A stretch of 64,000 bases of DNA from Hyphomicrobiaceae bacterium (GTDB taxonomy: Bacteria; Pseudomonadota; Alphaproteobacteria; Rhizobiales; Devosiaceae): the NCBI GenBank assembly GCA_020638065.1, contig JACKJG010000008.1, forward strand, positions 62,001 through 126,000. Reading direction: 5' to 3'. The notes beneath the pieces are model-generated. The model was not told the origin of the DNA. It searched no databases and saw only the letters and a list, made by a program, of their open reading frames with translations. Within the stretch, counting starts at the first letter, position 1, and every line of letters starts with the position of its first letter. Position numbers and translations under genes: made by a program. Positions 42,200-54,056 of this stretch are shown here, piece after piece.

Positions 42200-42655
42200 A
42201 TGGGCATGACGGCATCAGGTGGCGGTGGATCTTCGGGGCGCGGACGGCGCAGCCGGCGAAGCCGCGCCCGGCCGATGAGCGACATCAATGTGACGCCGCT
42301 TGTCGACGTGATGCTGGTGCTTCTGATCGTCTTCATGGTGGCCGCACCGCTTCTGACCGTCGGCGTGCCAATCGACCTGCCGGAAACGCAGGCGCGTTCC
42401 CTCAATACGGAATCCAAGCCAATCACCATCAGCGTCAACGCCCAGGGTCAGGTCTATCTTGGCGAAGATCTGGTCGATACGGCCAATCTGATCGAACAGG
42501 TGGCATCGCAGGCGGTCAACGGGACGGACGAGCGCATTTATGTGCGTGGAGATGCTTCGGCGGATTATGGCACTGTGATGCAGGTCATGGGGCTTTTGTC
42601 CGGTGCCGGATACAACCAGATCGGGCTGATCACGGCGCCGGTTCAGGGGCAGTAA
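42200..42655 (+). CDS. tolR: Tol-Pal subunit TolR
   Basis: A 151-residue ExbD/TolR protein: a basic N terminus (RGRRSRRSRARPMSDINVTP), the single helix with the essential Asp (LVDVMLVLLIVFMVAAPLL, Asp near residue 36) and a periplasmic domain. It starts 3 bp after tolQ. The periplasmic end ASADYGTVMQVMGLL is family standard. Confidence 0.95.
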   Translation: MGMTASGGGGSSGRGRRSRRSRARPMSDINVTPLVDVMLVLLIVFMVAAPLLTVGVPIDLPETQARSLNTESKPITISVNAQGQVYLGEDLVDTANLIEQVASQAVNGTDERIYVRGDASADYGTVMQVMGLLSGAGYNQIGLITAPVQGQ

Positions 42656-42658
42656 TCC

Positions 42659-43642
42659 ATGCGCGCCGGGTTCACCGTTTCGGTGATCGCGCATGCGGTC
42701 CTGCTGTTTCTCGTGCTGGTCGGGCTCAATCTGGCCCGTCCGCTTGAGCCGCAACAGGTCGAGTCGATCGCGGTGGACATCATTCCGCTCAGCGAGTTTG
42801 CCAATATCCGGGCTGGCAGCCTCGATTCCGAGGTGGTGGAAACGCCCACGCCTTCGATCGTCGAATCGCCCGAACCTGCACAACTGGCCGAGCGCACGGG
42901 CAATACCGAAGAAGACCAGGCCAAGCCGCAGGAAGCCGATACGCCGACCCCGGCGCCCACGGAGCAGACTGCGCCAACACCGGTTCCTGAGCCCGAGCCC
43001 CAGCCACTGCCGGATGCGACACCGCAACCGGAGCCGCAGCCGGTTCCCGAGCCCACTCCCGAACCGGAACCTGCCCCGCAACCGGAGCCCGTACCTACGC
43101 CAGAACCGGCCCCGGAACCCGAGCCTGAGCCGCAGCCTGTCGAAGAGCAACCGCAGCCCGTGACGCCTGCCTCGCGGCCGAACAATATCCAGCAACAGCG
43201 CCAGGAATATGCGCGGCAACAGGAACAGGCGCGGCAGCAACAGGCGCAGCAGCAATCGGCGGTCGTGAATACCGAAGAAACGCGCGGCGCGACGACCGGG
43301 CAAGGCGGGCAACAAAGCCTTGGGTCCAATCAGGGGCAGTCGGCGACGCTGACGCGCTCCGAGCAGGATGCGCTGGCGGCACAGATGCGCTCTTGCTGGC
43401 GGCTTTTGCCGGGCGAGATCGAGTCCGGCATCGAGGTTCGGTTGCTGGTCAGCCTCAATCAGGATGGATCGGTGGCCGGAACCCCCGTTGTCATCGACGC
43501 GCCGACATCGAGCATGGGTGGGTCGATCGCCCGTGCCGCGCAGCGCGCCGTGCTGCAATGCGGGCCCTATCGGTTGCCGGCGGGCAAATATGCCGAGTGG
43601 AAACAGGTCGATGTGACCTTCAGAGCCGGCGATTTGAGGTAG
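42659..43642 (+). CDS. tolA: TolA-like energy transducer with Pro/Glu-rich spacer
   Basis: The 327-residue periplasm-spanning link between TolQR and TolB/Pal. It has an N-terminal membrane anchor ([20 protein letters not shown] with the Ser-His needed for TolQR contact, about residues 7-26), a long spacer with about 80 residues of Pro/Glu repeats ([18 protein letters not shown], roughly nt 42940-43150), a Gln-rich stretch, and a C-terminal TolA/TonB-like domain ([18 protein letters not shown], ending [11 protein letters not shown]). A rigid PEP rod replaces the helical spacer of E. coli TolA. Start ATG 42659 is 3 bp after tolR. Confidence 0.88.
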   Translation: MRAGFTVSVIAHAVLLFLVLVGLNLARPLEPQQVESIAVDIIPLSEFANIRAGSLDSEVVETPTPSIVESPEPAQLAERTGNTEEDQAKPQEADTPTPAPTEQTAPTPVPEPEPQPLPDATPQPEPQPVPEPTPEPEPAPQPEPVPTPEPAPEPEPEPQPVEEQPQPVTPASRPNNIQQQRQEYARQQEQARQQQAQQQSAVVNTEETRGATTGQGGQQSLGSNQGQSATLTRSEQDALAAQMRSCWRLLPGEIESGIEVRLLVSLNQDGSVAGTPVVIDAPTSSMGGSIARAAQRAVLQCGPYRLPAGKYAEWKQVDVTFRAGDLR

Positions 43643-43657
43643 GGGACGGGCGAGGAA

Positions 43658-44077
43658 TTGACCATCGATATCCCGGACATGCCCAAAGAGGTCGCTGCGG
43701 CGTTCGCGAGAATTCCCGCTCCGTTCATGGAACCCGTCCTGCTGTTAAGGCGCTGGATTTTTGCCGAGGCGGCGGCGCGGCCCGAGGTCGGGGAAATTGT
43801 CGAGACTCTGAAATGGGGTGAGATGTCCTATCTCACGCAATCACCGCGCAGCGGCACGACGATCCGGATTGCGGCGTGGGACCGGCCGGACAAGGGCCTC
43901 GGGTTCGGGCTTTTCGTGCCCTGCCAGACGACGTTGATCGCGCAATTCAAGGAACTTCACGGGAATGCGTTCCGGTTTGACAAAAACCGTGGCATTGTTT
44001 TTGCGCGCGAAGAAGAATTGCGCGAGGCGCCGCTCCGCCATTTTATTGCCTTGGCCCACACGTACCATCTTGGTTGA
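43658..44077 (+). CDS. DUF1801 protein within the tol cluster
   Basis: A 139-residue protein starting at TTG 43658 with GCGAGGAA upstream: FARIPAPFMEPVLLLRRWIF, EIVETLKWGEMSYLTQ and HFIALAHTYHL. This is the DUF1801 (YdhG-like) family, short predicted soluble proteins of unknown function. It lies between tolA and tolB, where rhizobial tol clusters normally have no gene; gaps to tolA and tolB are 15 and 12 bp, so it is part of the same transcript. No signal peptide. Confidence 0.78.
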   Translation: MTIDIPDMPKEVAAAFARIPAPFMEPVLLLRRWIFAEAAARPEVGEIVETLKWGEMSYLTQSPRSGTTIRIAAWDRPDKGLGFGLFVPCQTTLIAQFKELHGNAFRFDKNRGIVFAREEELREAPLRHFIALAHTYHLG

Positions 44078-44089
44078 GAGGAATTTCAA

Positions 44090-45430
44090 TTGGTTTTGGG
44101 GAACATTTCTTTGCCATCACTTCTGTCGCCCAAACGCCGCGATGTCCTGAAACTGGGTCTGACGGGACTTGCCGGCGCCGCCATGATTTCGCCTGCCAAA
44201 GCGCTGGTTCAGATCGTGGTGTCCGGAGCCGAATTCACGCCACTGCCGGTCGCAATTCCGGATTTCCAGTCCAGTGACCCCGCTTTCGGCCGGCAGGTTA
44301 CCGACATCGTGCGCGCCAATCTCAGGCGCTCGGGCCTGTTCGCGCCCATCGATCCGGCCGCGATGCCGCAACAGGTCGGGGATGTGAACGCCACGCCGCA
44401 ATTCTCGTCGTGGGCGGCAACAGGCGCGCTGGCCCTGGTGATGGGCCAGGTGGAACAGGGCGGGCAGATTCAATCATCCGTCCGGGTCTGGGACACGGCC
44501 GCGCAGGCGCAGGTCGTGGGCCAGTCCTATTCGACGGACCAAAACAGCTGGCGGCGGATCGCTCATATCGTATCGGACGCGATTTACACCTCGCTGACGG
44601 GCGAGGATGGCTATTTCGACACCCGCATTGTCTATGTCGCGGAAAGCGGCCCGCGCGCCAACCGGGTCAAGCGGCTTGCGGTGATGGATTATGACGGTGC
44701 CAACGTTCAATACCTGACGGCCGGCCGGTCGCTGGTTTTGACACCGCGCTTTTCGCCAAGCCAGCAGTTGCTCGCCTATATCAATTTCGAGGACGGCAAG
44801 GCGCAGGTCTATCTGCTCGATCTGGCGTCGGGCCGGCAGCAGCGGCTCGGCAATTTCGGCCCGCTGACCTTTTCGCCGCGCTTTTCGCCGGATGGGCGGA
44901 CCATCGTTTTCTCGGTCGAATCGCAGGGCACGACAAATCTCTATACCGTGCCCGTGGGCGGCAATCGTCCGTCGCAATTGACGTCCGGGTCGGCCATCGA
45001 CACATCGGCGAGCTATTCGCCGGACGGGCAATATCTTGCCTTTGAATCCGACCGTGGCGGCTCGCAGCAGATCTACATCATGTCATCGGGCGGCGGCGGT
45101 GCGCAGCGCATTTCTTATGGCGAGGGCACTTATTCGACGCCGGTCTGGTCGCCCAAAGGCGATTTGATCGCCTTTACCCGCCAGTCGGGCGGCCAGTTCC
45201 AGATCGGCACGATGAAGCCGGACGGTTCGGGCGAACGCATTCTGGTCACAAGTTTTCATGCCGAGGGTCCGACATGGGCGCCGAACGGGCGGGTGCTCAT
45301 GTATTTTTCCGATCCGGGCGGCAGCGATGGTCCACGATTGCACACGGTCGATATCTGGGGGCGCAACCCGTTGCAGGTGCCAACCGAGACTTTTGCGTCG
45401 GATCCGGCCTGGTCGCCGCTGCTGACATAG
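44090..45430 (+). CDS. tolB: Tol-Pal periplasmic beta-propeller protein TolB, Tat-like signal
   Basis: A 446-residue TolB: an N-terminal domain ([20 protein letters not shown]) and a C-terminal six-bladed WD40/PD40 propeller (repeats [52 protein letters not shown]). It docks Pal and connects it to TolA. The signal sequence is unusual: [20 protein letters not shown] followed by ISPAKA has the twin-arginine pattern (RRxxLK then Ala-rich), whereas most TolB use a Sec signal. TTG 44090 with GAGAGGAA upstream is the start. Confidence 0.93.
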   Translation: MVLGNISLPSLLSPKRRDVLKLGLTGLAGAAMISPAKALVQIVVSGAEFTPLPVAIPDFQSSDPAFGRQVTDIVRANLRRSGLFAPIDPAAMPQQVGDVNATPQFSSWAATGALALVMGQVEQGGQIQSSVRVWDTAAQAQVVGQSYSTDQNSWRRIAHIVSDAIYTSLTGEDGYFDTRIVYVAESGPRANRVKRLAVMDYDGANVQYLTAGRSLVLTPRFSPSQQLLAYINFEDGKAQVYLLDLASGRQQRLGNFGPLTFSPRFSPDGRTIVFSVESQGTTNLYTVPVGGNRPSQLTSGSAIDTSASYSPDGQYLAFESDRGGSQQIYIMSSGGGGAQRISYGEGTYSTPVWSPKGDLIAFTRQSGGQFQIGTMKPDGSGERILVTSFHAEGPTWAPNGRVLMYFSDPGGSDGPRLHTVDIWGRNPLQVPTETFASDPAWSPLLT

Positions 45431-45574
45431 AAGACATGCGGCGGGAGCGGCCAAAGGGCTAAAATTTGGCCGCAATTGTCGGGCAATTCACAGTTCATTA
45501 AGCGTGCTTGGGAACCGGGACTTAAGGTTGATCAAGCTATAAGGTTTGGGACGATTTCCTCAGGAGTTTGCGGC

Positions 45575-46048
45575 ATGAGTGTCATGACCCGTACGTATTC
45601 TTATGTGAAGGCACTCATTGCGGTGCTGCTGGTGGTGAGCGTGGCGGCGTGCGCGCGCACGCCGGGCGACGGCGCCAATGGCGCTGCGACGCCGGGTAGC
45701 CAGCAGGAGTTTCTGGTGACGGTCGGTGACCGGGTGTTCTTCGATACCGATTCTTCGGTTCTGTCGCCACAATCCATCGATACATTGAACAAGCAGGCCG
45801 CCTGGCTCAGCCGCTACACCCAGTATCGGGTGATGATCGAGGGCCATGCCGATGAGCGCGGTACACGCGAATACAATATCGCGCTGGGCGCACGGCGTGC
45901 GGCCGCGGTGGTCAATTACCTGGTCTCCAAGGGCATTTCGCCGAACCGGATCGATTCCCGTTCGTTTGGCAAGGAACGGCCCGTGGCGATCTGTAACGAC
46001 ATTTCATGCTGGTCGCAGAACCGGCGTGCGGTGACCGTTCTGCAGTAA
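45575..46048 (+). CDS. pal: Peptidoglycan-associated lipoprotein Pal
   Basis: A 157-residue outer-membrane lipoprotein. ATG 45575 has CAGGAG nine bases upstream. The signal ends in the lipobox VAAC at about residue 24 (LIAVLLVVSVAACARTPG), and the OmpA-like domain (residues 55-157) has VFFDTDSSVLSPQSIDTLNK and the diaminopimelate-binding GHADERGTREYNIALGARRA. It tethers the outer membrane to peptidoglycan and to TolB. A terminator follows. Confidence 0.96.
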   Translation: MSVMTRTYSYVKALIAVLLVVSVAACARTPGDGANGAATPGSQQEFLVTVGDRVFFDTDSSVLSPQSIDTLNKQAAWLSRYTQYRVMIEGHADERGTREYNIALGARRAAAVVNYLVSKGISPNRIDSRSFGKERPVAICNDISCWSQNRRAVTVLQ

Positions 46049-46078
46049 GATTCAGTTCCAGAGTTCTGGAGGCACTGG

Positions 46079-46117
46079 GCGCCGGGATCAGCGTATCGAT
46101 CCCGGCGCTTCTTTTTT
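46079..46117 (+). terminator. Terminator between pal and cpoB
   Basis: GCGCCGGGATC (46079-46089) pairs with GATCCCGGCGC (46098-46108), followed by TTCTTTTTT. It lies 30 bp after pal and 129 bp before cpoB, so cpoB-tilS-ftsH can be a partly separate unit. Confidence 0.9.
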
Positions 46118-46245
46118 GCTGGCCGCCCGGTTGGCGGTTTCGGGCTCAGACCACACAAGAAATTGACAAGATCGGCCGCTACAGGCGAGTTGAACGGGTG
46201 CAAACTGTCCGGGCACCGGCCCGGTTTGAACCAAGGGAGACGAAC

Positions 46246-47415
46246 GTGCCTCACATTCTTCGCGGGCGGGCGGGCCGATCCGGTCTTTTCGCCACCATCC
46301 TGCTGGCCGGCATTGCAGCGCCGGCGATCGTCGGTGCAGAGGGCAATGCTGACCTCGACGGCCGGCTGTCCATTCTCGAACAGCAGACGCAGATGCTTTC
46401 GGACAGTCTTTCGGGACTTGGCGCGGGTCAAATCGGCAATGGGCCCATCGTGACAGATCAGGGCGTCATGGTTGCGCAATCGCGTGATCTGGCGGCGCTC
46501 AATGTTCGCGTTCAGCAGCTCGAGGAGCAATTGCGGACTTTGACCGGACAGGTCGAGGGCGTGCAGTTCCAGATGACGCAGGTCTATGAGCAGATCGAGC
46601 GCATGATCGAAGACAATGATTTCCGGTTCAAGCAGCTGGAGGGTGCGCTGGGAAAAACTGATGCGGTGACTCAATCCGGCGGCGCGATGCCGTCCGGGGA
46701 GTTGCCGCAGACCCAAACTAACGATTCAACGGTCGACCTTGGCGGTGCCGACGAGGTGATTGATCCGACCTTCGACCAACCGATGGACATGCCGGCGGAT
46801 GGCGGCACGCTCGATCTTGGAAACGGCGGAGGCGGGGTGGGGGATTCGCAGGATCCGCTGCTCGGCACGGTCGATCAGCCGATGGACGGGGTGCTTGAAA
46901 CCGCGCCGCTCGGTGGCCAGCCGCTCGTATTGAGCATGCCCGAGAATGGCGGGGTGACCTTTGGCGGGGGAACGCTCGATCAAGGGCAGGCGCTGCAGCT
47001 GGATTTCGACCCCGGAAAGCTCGTCACAACCGGTGATGCGGAGGCGCAATACCAGGCCGGTTTCAACGCCGTGCAGCAGGGTGATTATGATTTCGCCATC
47101 GCCCAGTTCAGCCAGTTCGTCGAGCTCTTTCCAAACGATCCGCATGCGCCTGACGCCAGCAACTGGCTGGGGGAGAGCCTTTTGCAAAAAGGGGCCTACG
47201 AACAGGCGGCGGAGGTCTTTTTCGATGGCTACCAGAAATACCCCGACAGCACGCGGGCGCCGGACATGTTGCTCAAACTTGGCGTGGCGCTGAATGGTGC
47301 CGGCGAACATGACACGGCCTGCCGTACCTTCTCGGAAGTGCTGAGACGCTATCCGAATATGGGCGGCGCGTTTGCCGACCGGGTCAATCAGGAAATGGCG
47401 CAGGCACAGTGCTAA
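46246..47415 (+). CDS. cpoB: CpoB/YbgF-type Tol-Pal coordinator
   Basis: A 389-residue secreted protein that links Tol-Pal with peptidoglycan synthesis at division. It has a signal peptide (about residues 14-35), a coiled coil (LNVRVQQLEEQLRTLTGQVE), a long Gly/Asp-rich linker (PMDMPADGGTLDLGNGGGGV) and C-terminal TPR repeats (AEAQYQAGFNAVQQGDYDFA, DPHAPDASNWLGESLLQKGA). GTG 46246 has AAGGGAGA six bases upstream. The linker is longer than in E. coli CpoB. It overlaps tilS at its stop. Confidence 0.92.
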   Translation: MPHILRGRAGRSGLFATILLAGIAAPAIVGAEGNADLDGRLSILEQQTQMLSDSLSGLGAGQIGNGPIVTDQGVMVAQSRDLAALNVRVQQLEEQLRTLTGQVEGVQFQMTQVYEQIERMIEDNDFRFKQLEGALGKTDAVTQSGGAMPSGELPQTQTNDSTVDLGGADEVIDPTFDQPMDMPADGGTLDLGNGGGGVGDSQDPLLGTVDQPMDGVLETAPLGGQPLVLSMPENGGVTFGGGTLDQGQALQLDFDPGKLVTTGDAEAQYQAGFNAVQQGDYDFAIAQFSQFVELFPNDPHAPDASNWLGESLLQKGAYEQAAEVFFDGYQKYPDSTRAPDMLLKLGVALNGAGEHDTACRTFSEVLRRYPNMGGAFADRVNQEMAQAQC

Positions 47416-48689
47416 GCAAGAACGATGTCGTTGCGCTTCAGCTCAGGCTGGACGACATTTTCGAGGGTTTTGATCGATATTCGAAGTTGGGATTGGCGGT
47501 TTCGGGCGGAGCGGACAGCCTTGCTTTGCTCATGCTGGCCGAACATTGGGCACGCGGGCGGCGGTCAAAACTCGTCGTCTTTTCGGTCGATCACGGATTG
47601 CGGCCTGAAGGCGCTGAAGAGGTAGAGGCGGTCGGGGAGATCGCCAAAAAGTGCAATCTCGACTTTGTCCCCCTCAAATGGATTGGTGAAAAGCCAGCGA
47701 ACGGGGTTCAGGCCAAGGCGCGCGCTGCACGATATCACCTGATCGGTCAGGCGATGAAGGAACGCGGCGCCGAGCTCCTCCTGACGGGGCATCATTCCGG
47801 TGACCAGGCCGAGACAATTCTGATGCGGCTTGCGCACAAAAGCGGAATTGCCGGGCTGGCTGGAATGCCAAGAGTGACCCGCCTTTTCGACGTTTCCGTG
47901 GGCCGGCCGCTTCTCGGTCTCAGCAAGTCGAAATTGGAACTGATCGTGAAACGGGCCGGATTGCGACCGGTGATCGACCCCAGCAATTTCGACGAGAAGT
48001 TCGAGCGGCCGCGCTGGCGCAGCATCATGCCGGAGCTCAGAAAGCGCAATCTTGACGAAGAATCGCTGGGGCTCTTCGGACGGCGAATGCGGCGCGCGGA
48101 ACGGGCCCTTGCCGCGTTGACAGGAGAGGCCGATCGGAGATTGCGAATGATCGATGCCTTTGGAATCGGTGCAATCGATCGGACCGGTTTTGACGGAATT
48201 TCTGAGGAATTGCGTGTACGGCTTCTCGCCCGCGCGATCGCGGATTGCGGGGGCGAGACCGAACGGCCGGACCTCAACCAGATCGAAGATCTGGCGTCCC
48301 GCCTTGCGCAGGAGTTTTTTCGGGGCACGTCACTCGGGGGTTGCTGGATCGAAAGAACTGAGAGCGAAATCAGTCTTGTGCGTGAATGCGGACGGGGGTT
48401 GCCACGGACGCAGAAACTGGCAGCCGGTGAAACATTAGTCTGGGATGGCCGCTTCCGGTTCGAAAACCGGTCGGCAGCCAAGCCAATGAGCATTGCGCCC
48501 CTCGACGGCATGAGCCGCAGCGAGCTTGAAGCGTTTCTGGGCGTGCCAGTGAATCACAATATGGCGCGGCTGCGGTCGGCGCCTTTGGTCCGCGACGATG
48601 CTGGAATACTGCTCGCAGTGGGCACATTGTCGCACGATTCATCACTTTTTGTGGAACCGTCGGCAATTTGGACTTATTCTGGGGAATAG
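47409..48689 (+). CDS. tilS: tRNA(Ile)-lysidine synthetase TilS
   Basis: Modifies the wobble cytidine of tRNA-Ile(CAU) to lysidine so it reads AUA; essential in most bacteria. Residues 32-37 are the PP-loop SGGADS, followed by VDHGLRPEG and GHHSGDQAETILMRLA, the PP-ATPase hallmarks. The C-terminal part (about 230-426) is less conserved. GTG 47409 overlaps the cpoB stop, so translation is coupled. Length 426 residues fits the rhizobial form. Confidence 0.93.
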   Translation: MLSKNDVVALQLRLDDIFEGFDRYSKLGLAVSGGADSLALLMLAEHWARGRRSKLVVFSVDHGLRPEGAEEVEAVGEIAKKCNLDFVPLKWIGEKPANGVQAKARAARYHLIGQAMKERGAELLLTGHHSGDQAETILMRLAHKSGIAGLAGMPRVTRLFDVSVGRPLLGLSKSKLELIVKRAGLRPVIDPSNFDEKFERPRWRSIMPELRKRNLDEESLGLFGRRMRRAERALAALTGEADRRLRMIDAFGIGAIDRTGFDGISEELRVRLLARAIADCGGETERPDLNQIEDLASRLAQEFFRGTSLGGCWIERTESEISLVRECGRGLPRTQKLAAGETLVWDGRFRFENRSAAKPMSIAPLDGMSRSELEAFLGVPVNHNMARLRSAPLVRDDAGILLAVGTLSHDSSLFVEPSAIWTYSGE

Positions 48690-48856
48690 TCTGAGTGCTT
48701 CGGGTCTGCCCGGTGCGGCGGGGACGGCGCGACTTCATGCTTAACGCTAAGGTCAGGCCGGACTTGTATGGATAGTGGTGCGCTCCTACATGAGGGAGCA
48801 ACAAATGCCATCGAATGCGGCGGGTTTTTCAGTGCCCGGCCCAACAGGAAATCGAG

Positions 48857-50785
<1,929 letters not shown>

Positions 50786-50805
50786 TCTGGCTCTGATCGA
50801 GATCG

Positions 50806-50834
50806 AAAGCCGCCCTTGATGGGCGGCTTTTTTG
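50806..50834 (+). terminator. Terminator after ftsH
   Basis: AAAGCCGCCC (50806-50815), TTGAT loop, GGGCGGCTTT (50821-50830), then a T run. Perfect ten-pair stem, 20 bp past the ftsH stop. Confidence 0.92.
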
Positions 50835-50913
50835 TTGGGCTTGGGGTTGGCGTTTTGCGTTCCCGGTGGAATCATCCCTTTCAGGGATTGGTGGTTTCAA
50901 GAGGAGGGTGCCG

Positions 50914-51399
50914 ATGTCGCCTCTGAGCGGAAGATGTTCCTGCGGTGGCGTGCGATATGAACTGACGTCCGAACCGATGTTCGTTCATTGCTGCCACTGC
51001 CTTGACTGCCAGCGCCAGACGGGCAGCGCCTTTGCCATCAATGCGCTCATCGAGACCGGCCGGATTCGTATCGTTGCCGGCGCGGTTGCTGAAACGGAAT
51101 TCCCGACGGAAAGCGGGCGGCCGCATTTGGTTTATCGCTGTCCGGACTGCCTGACCGCGCTCTGGAGCGATTATGGTGCGCGCGGCTATCTCGGTTTTCT
51201 GAGAGCGGGAACGCTGGACGATCCGTCCAGGATCAAACCCGACGTTCACATTTTCACCCGTTCCAAACTACCCTGGGTCCGGTTGCCGGAAGGCGTTCCA
51301 GCTTTCGAGGTGTTCTATGACATGAAGACACTTTGGCCGCAGGAGGCGCTCGACCGGCGGCAGGCGGCTTCGGCGGCGGCGCGGCAGACCAAAAGCTAG
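50914..51399 (+). CDS. GFA family protein (second copy)
   Basis: A 161-residue GFA-family protein with zinc sites CSCGGVRYEL, HCCHCLDCQRQTGSAFAINA and YRCPDCLTALWSD, then the family phrase FLRAGTLDDPSRIKPDVHIF. AGAGGAGG sits just upstream of ATG 50914. Sequence differs well from the copy at 34595, so they are not recent duplicates. It lies between ftsH and a methyltransferase gene, separated from ftsH by a terminator. Confidence 0.87.
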   Translation: MSPLSGRCSCGGVRYELTSEPMFVHCCHCLDCQRQTGSAFAINALIETGRIRIVAGAVAETEFPTESGRPHLVYRCPDCLTALWSDYGARGYLGFLRAGTLDDPSRIKPDVHIFTRSKLPWVRLPEGVPAFEVFYDMKTLWPQEALDRRQAASAAARQTKS

Positions 51400-51507
51400 G
51401 GACGGGTGTGCGATCCGGGGACGTTGCGGTCCGAATTTGCGGTGGCGATTTGGCGGGTGAATGGGTAAGAGGCTCGCAATCACAATCAGAAGCGGAACCG
51501 CAGAACC

Positions 51508-52356
51508 TTGGCGCGCAAGATCGATACCCAGAATGAAAGCCTCGACGTCTATGTCTATATGGCCAAGACTTTCGCGGACACGCCCTGGCTGCATTACGGC
51601 ATGTGGGAATTCGGTGACCGGGTTTCGGTGCCGAACATGCGCAAGGCGCAGGAACGTTATGTCGAGTTTTTGCTCTCCTTCTTTCCGCCGGCGCCGAAGA
51701 GTGTGCTGGACGTTGGCGGCGGCACCGGTGAAATGGCCAGTCTTCTCACCTCGAAGGGTTATGAGGTCGATATGATCACGCCGAGCGGCGTCCAGGCGGA
51801 GGAAGCGGACACCAAGCTTCCCATGGAGCGCGTGCATCATTGCACGTTCGAAGCGTTCGAGACCGACCGCAAGTTCGACGTGGTCCTTTTTTCGGAGAGC
51901 TTTCAGTACATCCCGCTCGATCAGTCCTTGCCCAAGTCCAAGTCGCTGCTGGCGCCGGGCGGAACGATTGTCATTGCCGATTGTTTTCGCGGTGAGAACT
52001 ATAATGGCGAGCTGGCACCGGGCAGCGGCCACAAGATTACGGAATTCTTCGAAACGATCGGCGCGCTGGGGCTGAACGTCGCGCGGGACGAAGATGTGAC
52101 CGACAAAGTTGCACCGACGATGGAAATCGACCAACAATTCTATCGCGGCTTCGTTTCGCCGCTGGTGACCCAGATCGATGGCCTGCTGAAACGCACCCGG
52201 CCGATCGTTCACTGGTTTGCGGGGATGGGCTACAAGCTTTTTACGTCCAGGGATTCCCGCGATCGCATGCAGATGCGCCTCAAGGCGGAATACCGGTCGC
52301 CGGACAATTTCAGGAAGGCCAATACCTACCGGTTCTTTGCTCTCAAGGCAGATTGA
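51508..52356 (+). CDS. Class I SAM-dependent methyltransferase
   Basis: A 282-residue methyltransferase. Motif I is SVLDVGGGTGEMASLLTSKG (SAM-binding), then motif II-like FDVVLFSESFQYIPLDQSL, and LAPGGTIVIADCF (motif III). The N terminus has DTPWLHYGMWEFGDRVSVPN, and the C-terminal part FVSPLVTQIDGLLKRTRPIV suggests a small-molecule or lipid acceptor. Start is TTG 51508; ATG 51559 is possible. It is 118 bp before glmM. Acceptor unknown; distant similarity to ubiquinone or cyclopropane methylases is not proof of function. Confidence 0.8.
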   Translation: MARKIDTQNESLDVYVYMAKTFADTPWLHYGMWEFGDRVSVPNMRKAQERYVEFLLSFFPPAPKSVLDVGGGTGEMASLLTSKGYEVDMITPSGVQAEEADTKLPMERVHHCTFEAFETDRKFDVVLFSESFQYIPLDQSLPKSKSLLAPGGTIVIADCFRGENYNGELAPGSGHKITEFFETIGALGLNVARDEDVTDKVAPTMEIDQQFYRGFVSPLVTQIDGLLKRTRPIVHWFAGMGYKLFTSRDSRDRMQMRLKAEYRSPDNFRKANTYRFFALKAD

Positions 52357-52474
52357 GGCCTTGAGCTTGCGTTAAGCCTGATTTGGGGTTCGCCTTCGCT
52401 TTGCCATCATGTTTGGGGTAAATTGGTGCAGTTTGATTTGAATCGCGCCGATTGGCGCTGATGTGGGGCGGCAC

Positions 52475-53818
52475 ATGGTACGGCACTATTTCGGAACCGA
52501 TGGCATTCGCGGCATGGTCAACGGCGAAAAGCTGACGCCGGATCTGGCCCTGAAGGTCGGCATGGCAACGGGCCTCGCATTCAAGCACGGAGACCATCGC
52601 CACCGCGTTGTGATCGGCAAGGATACGCGGCGCTCGGGCTACATGATCGAAAACGCGCTGACGGCGGGGTTCACTGCGGTAGGCATGGATGTGTTCCTGA
52701 TGGGACCGATGCCGACGCCCGCGGTTGCCATGTTGACCCGTTCCATGCGCGCCGATCTCGGGGTGATGATTTCGGCCTCGCATAATCTTTTCGAAGACAA
52801 TGGCATCAAGCTTTTCCGTGCTGACGGCAACAAGCTCTCCGACAAGGTGGAGCATGATATCGAGGCGTTGATCGATTCCGATCTTCACCCGCGCCTTGCG
52901 GTGGGTCGTGAGGTCGGGCGGGCCAAGCGGATCGAGGAAGCGCGCACCCGCTACATCGAATATGCCAAGCGCACCTTGCCGCGAAATACCGATTTCACCG
53001 GGCTGCGCGTGGTGATCGATTGTGCCAATGGCGCCGCCTACAAGGTTGCCCCCGAAGCGCTTTGGGAACTGGGCGCCGAGGTCGTGCCGATCGGAGTGAG
53101 CCCGGATGGCTTCAATATCAACGACAAGTGCGGATCGACCGCGCCTGAGGCGCTGTCGCACAAGGTGCGTGAGGTTCGGGCCGATATCGGTATCGCGCTC
53201 GATGGCGATGCGGATCGGGTCATCATTGTCGATGAAAAGGGCGATGTGGTCGATGGCGACCAGCTAATGGCGGTGATTGCCCAGAGCTGGCACAATCGCA
53301 ATCTTCTGACCGGTGGCGGCATCGCCGCGACGGTGATGTCGAATATGGGGCTCGAGCGGTTCCTGACCGATCTCGGGCTGAACCTCGATCGCACTCAGGT
53401 CGGCGACCGCTATGTGCTGGAAAGCATGCGTGCCAACGGCTTCAACGTGGGCGGCGAGCAATCCGGTCACATTATCCTCTCGGACTTTACCACGACCGGA
53501 GACGGGCTCGTTGCGGCCCTGCAATTGATGCTGGTGGTGCAGGCCGAGAACAAGCCGGTGTCAGAGGTTTGTCGTCGCTTCGAACGGGTGCCGCAGCTTT
53601 TGCAGTCGGTCAAGTTCAAGGGTTCTGACCCCCTCAATGACAAGCTGGTCATGCAGGTGATCCGGGAATCCGAAGAACGGCTCGGCGCGACCGGCCGGCT
53701 TCTGATCCGCAAATCGGGCACCGAGCCAGTGATCCGGGTCATGGGGCAGGGCGAAGACGAGTCGCTTGTGGCCGCCATTGTCCGTGAGATTGCCAGCGCG
53801 ATCCGCAAGGCCGCCTAA
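52475..53818 (+). CDS. glmM: Phosphoglucosamine mutase
   Basis: Converts glucosamine-6-phosphate to glucosamine-1-phosphate for UDP-GlcNAc, precursor of peptidoglycan and LPS. The 447 residues show [13 protein letters not shown] at the start, the phosphoserine loop [17 protein letters not shown] (Ser102), the metal loop [17 protein letters not shown] and the phosphate-binding [17 protein letters not shown] 52475 is used instead of GTG 52463. Neighbourhood ftsH-glmM is ancient and common. Confidence 0.96.
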   Translation: MVRHYFGTDGIRGMVNGEKLTPDLALKVGMATGLAFKHGDHRHRVVIGKDTRRSGYMIENALTAGFTAVGMDVFLMGPMPTPAVAMLTRSMRADLGVMISASHNLFEDNGIKLFRADGNKLSDKVEHDIEALIDSDLHPRLAVGREVGRAKRIEEARTRYIEYAKRTLPRNTDFTGLRVVIDCANGAAYKVAPEALWELGAEVVPIGVSPDGFNINDKCGSTAPEALSHKVREVRADIGIALDGDADRVIIVDEKGDVVDGDQLMAVIAQSWHNRNLLTGGGIAATVMSNMGLERFLTDLGLNLDRTQVGDRYVLESMRANGFNVGGEQSGHIILSDFTTTGDGLVAALQLMLVVQAENKPVSEVCRRFERVPQLLQSVKFKGSDPLNDKLVMQVIRESEERLGATGRLLIRKSGTEPVIRVMGQGEDESLVAAIVREIASAIRKAA

Positions 53819-54056
53819 GCCCCTCGTTTCGGTTTCCCAAGTCTCGAATTTTCCTGATCCTTCCCGGCGCGCGAGGTCCTGCGCCTGCATTGGCGCGCGC
53901 CGTGCATCGCCATCGCTGGTGCCCTGCCTGCTTAACAAAGCCTAAAGCCGCCGTTTCCAAAAAATTAGGGTTAAGCGTTTAGGTTAATCACGATTGAAGG
54001 CGTCGGGGGACGCCGGACGTTGACCAGAATCGTGACCAGACAAAGGAATTCGTATC

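Noticed and set aside
42940..43160. Short tandem repeats that might be a CRISPR or minisatellite
   Set aside because: They are in-frame Pro/Glu codons of tolA with imperfect units and no spacers.
42215..43558. 447-codon minus-strand frame opposite tolR-tolA, and a similar one opposite pntAA-pntAB (6408-7685)
   Set aside because: Arg-rich, low-complexity shadows of GC-rich coding sequence; the plus-strand genes are certain.
53925..54010. Further CtrA boxes before the outer-membrane barrel gene
   Set aside because: TTAACAAAGCCTAAA has a mismatch in the second half site, and TTAA-N9-TTAA has the wrong spacing.
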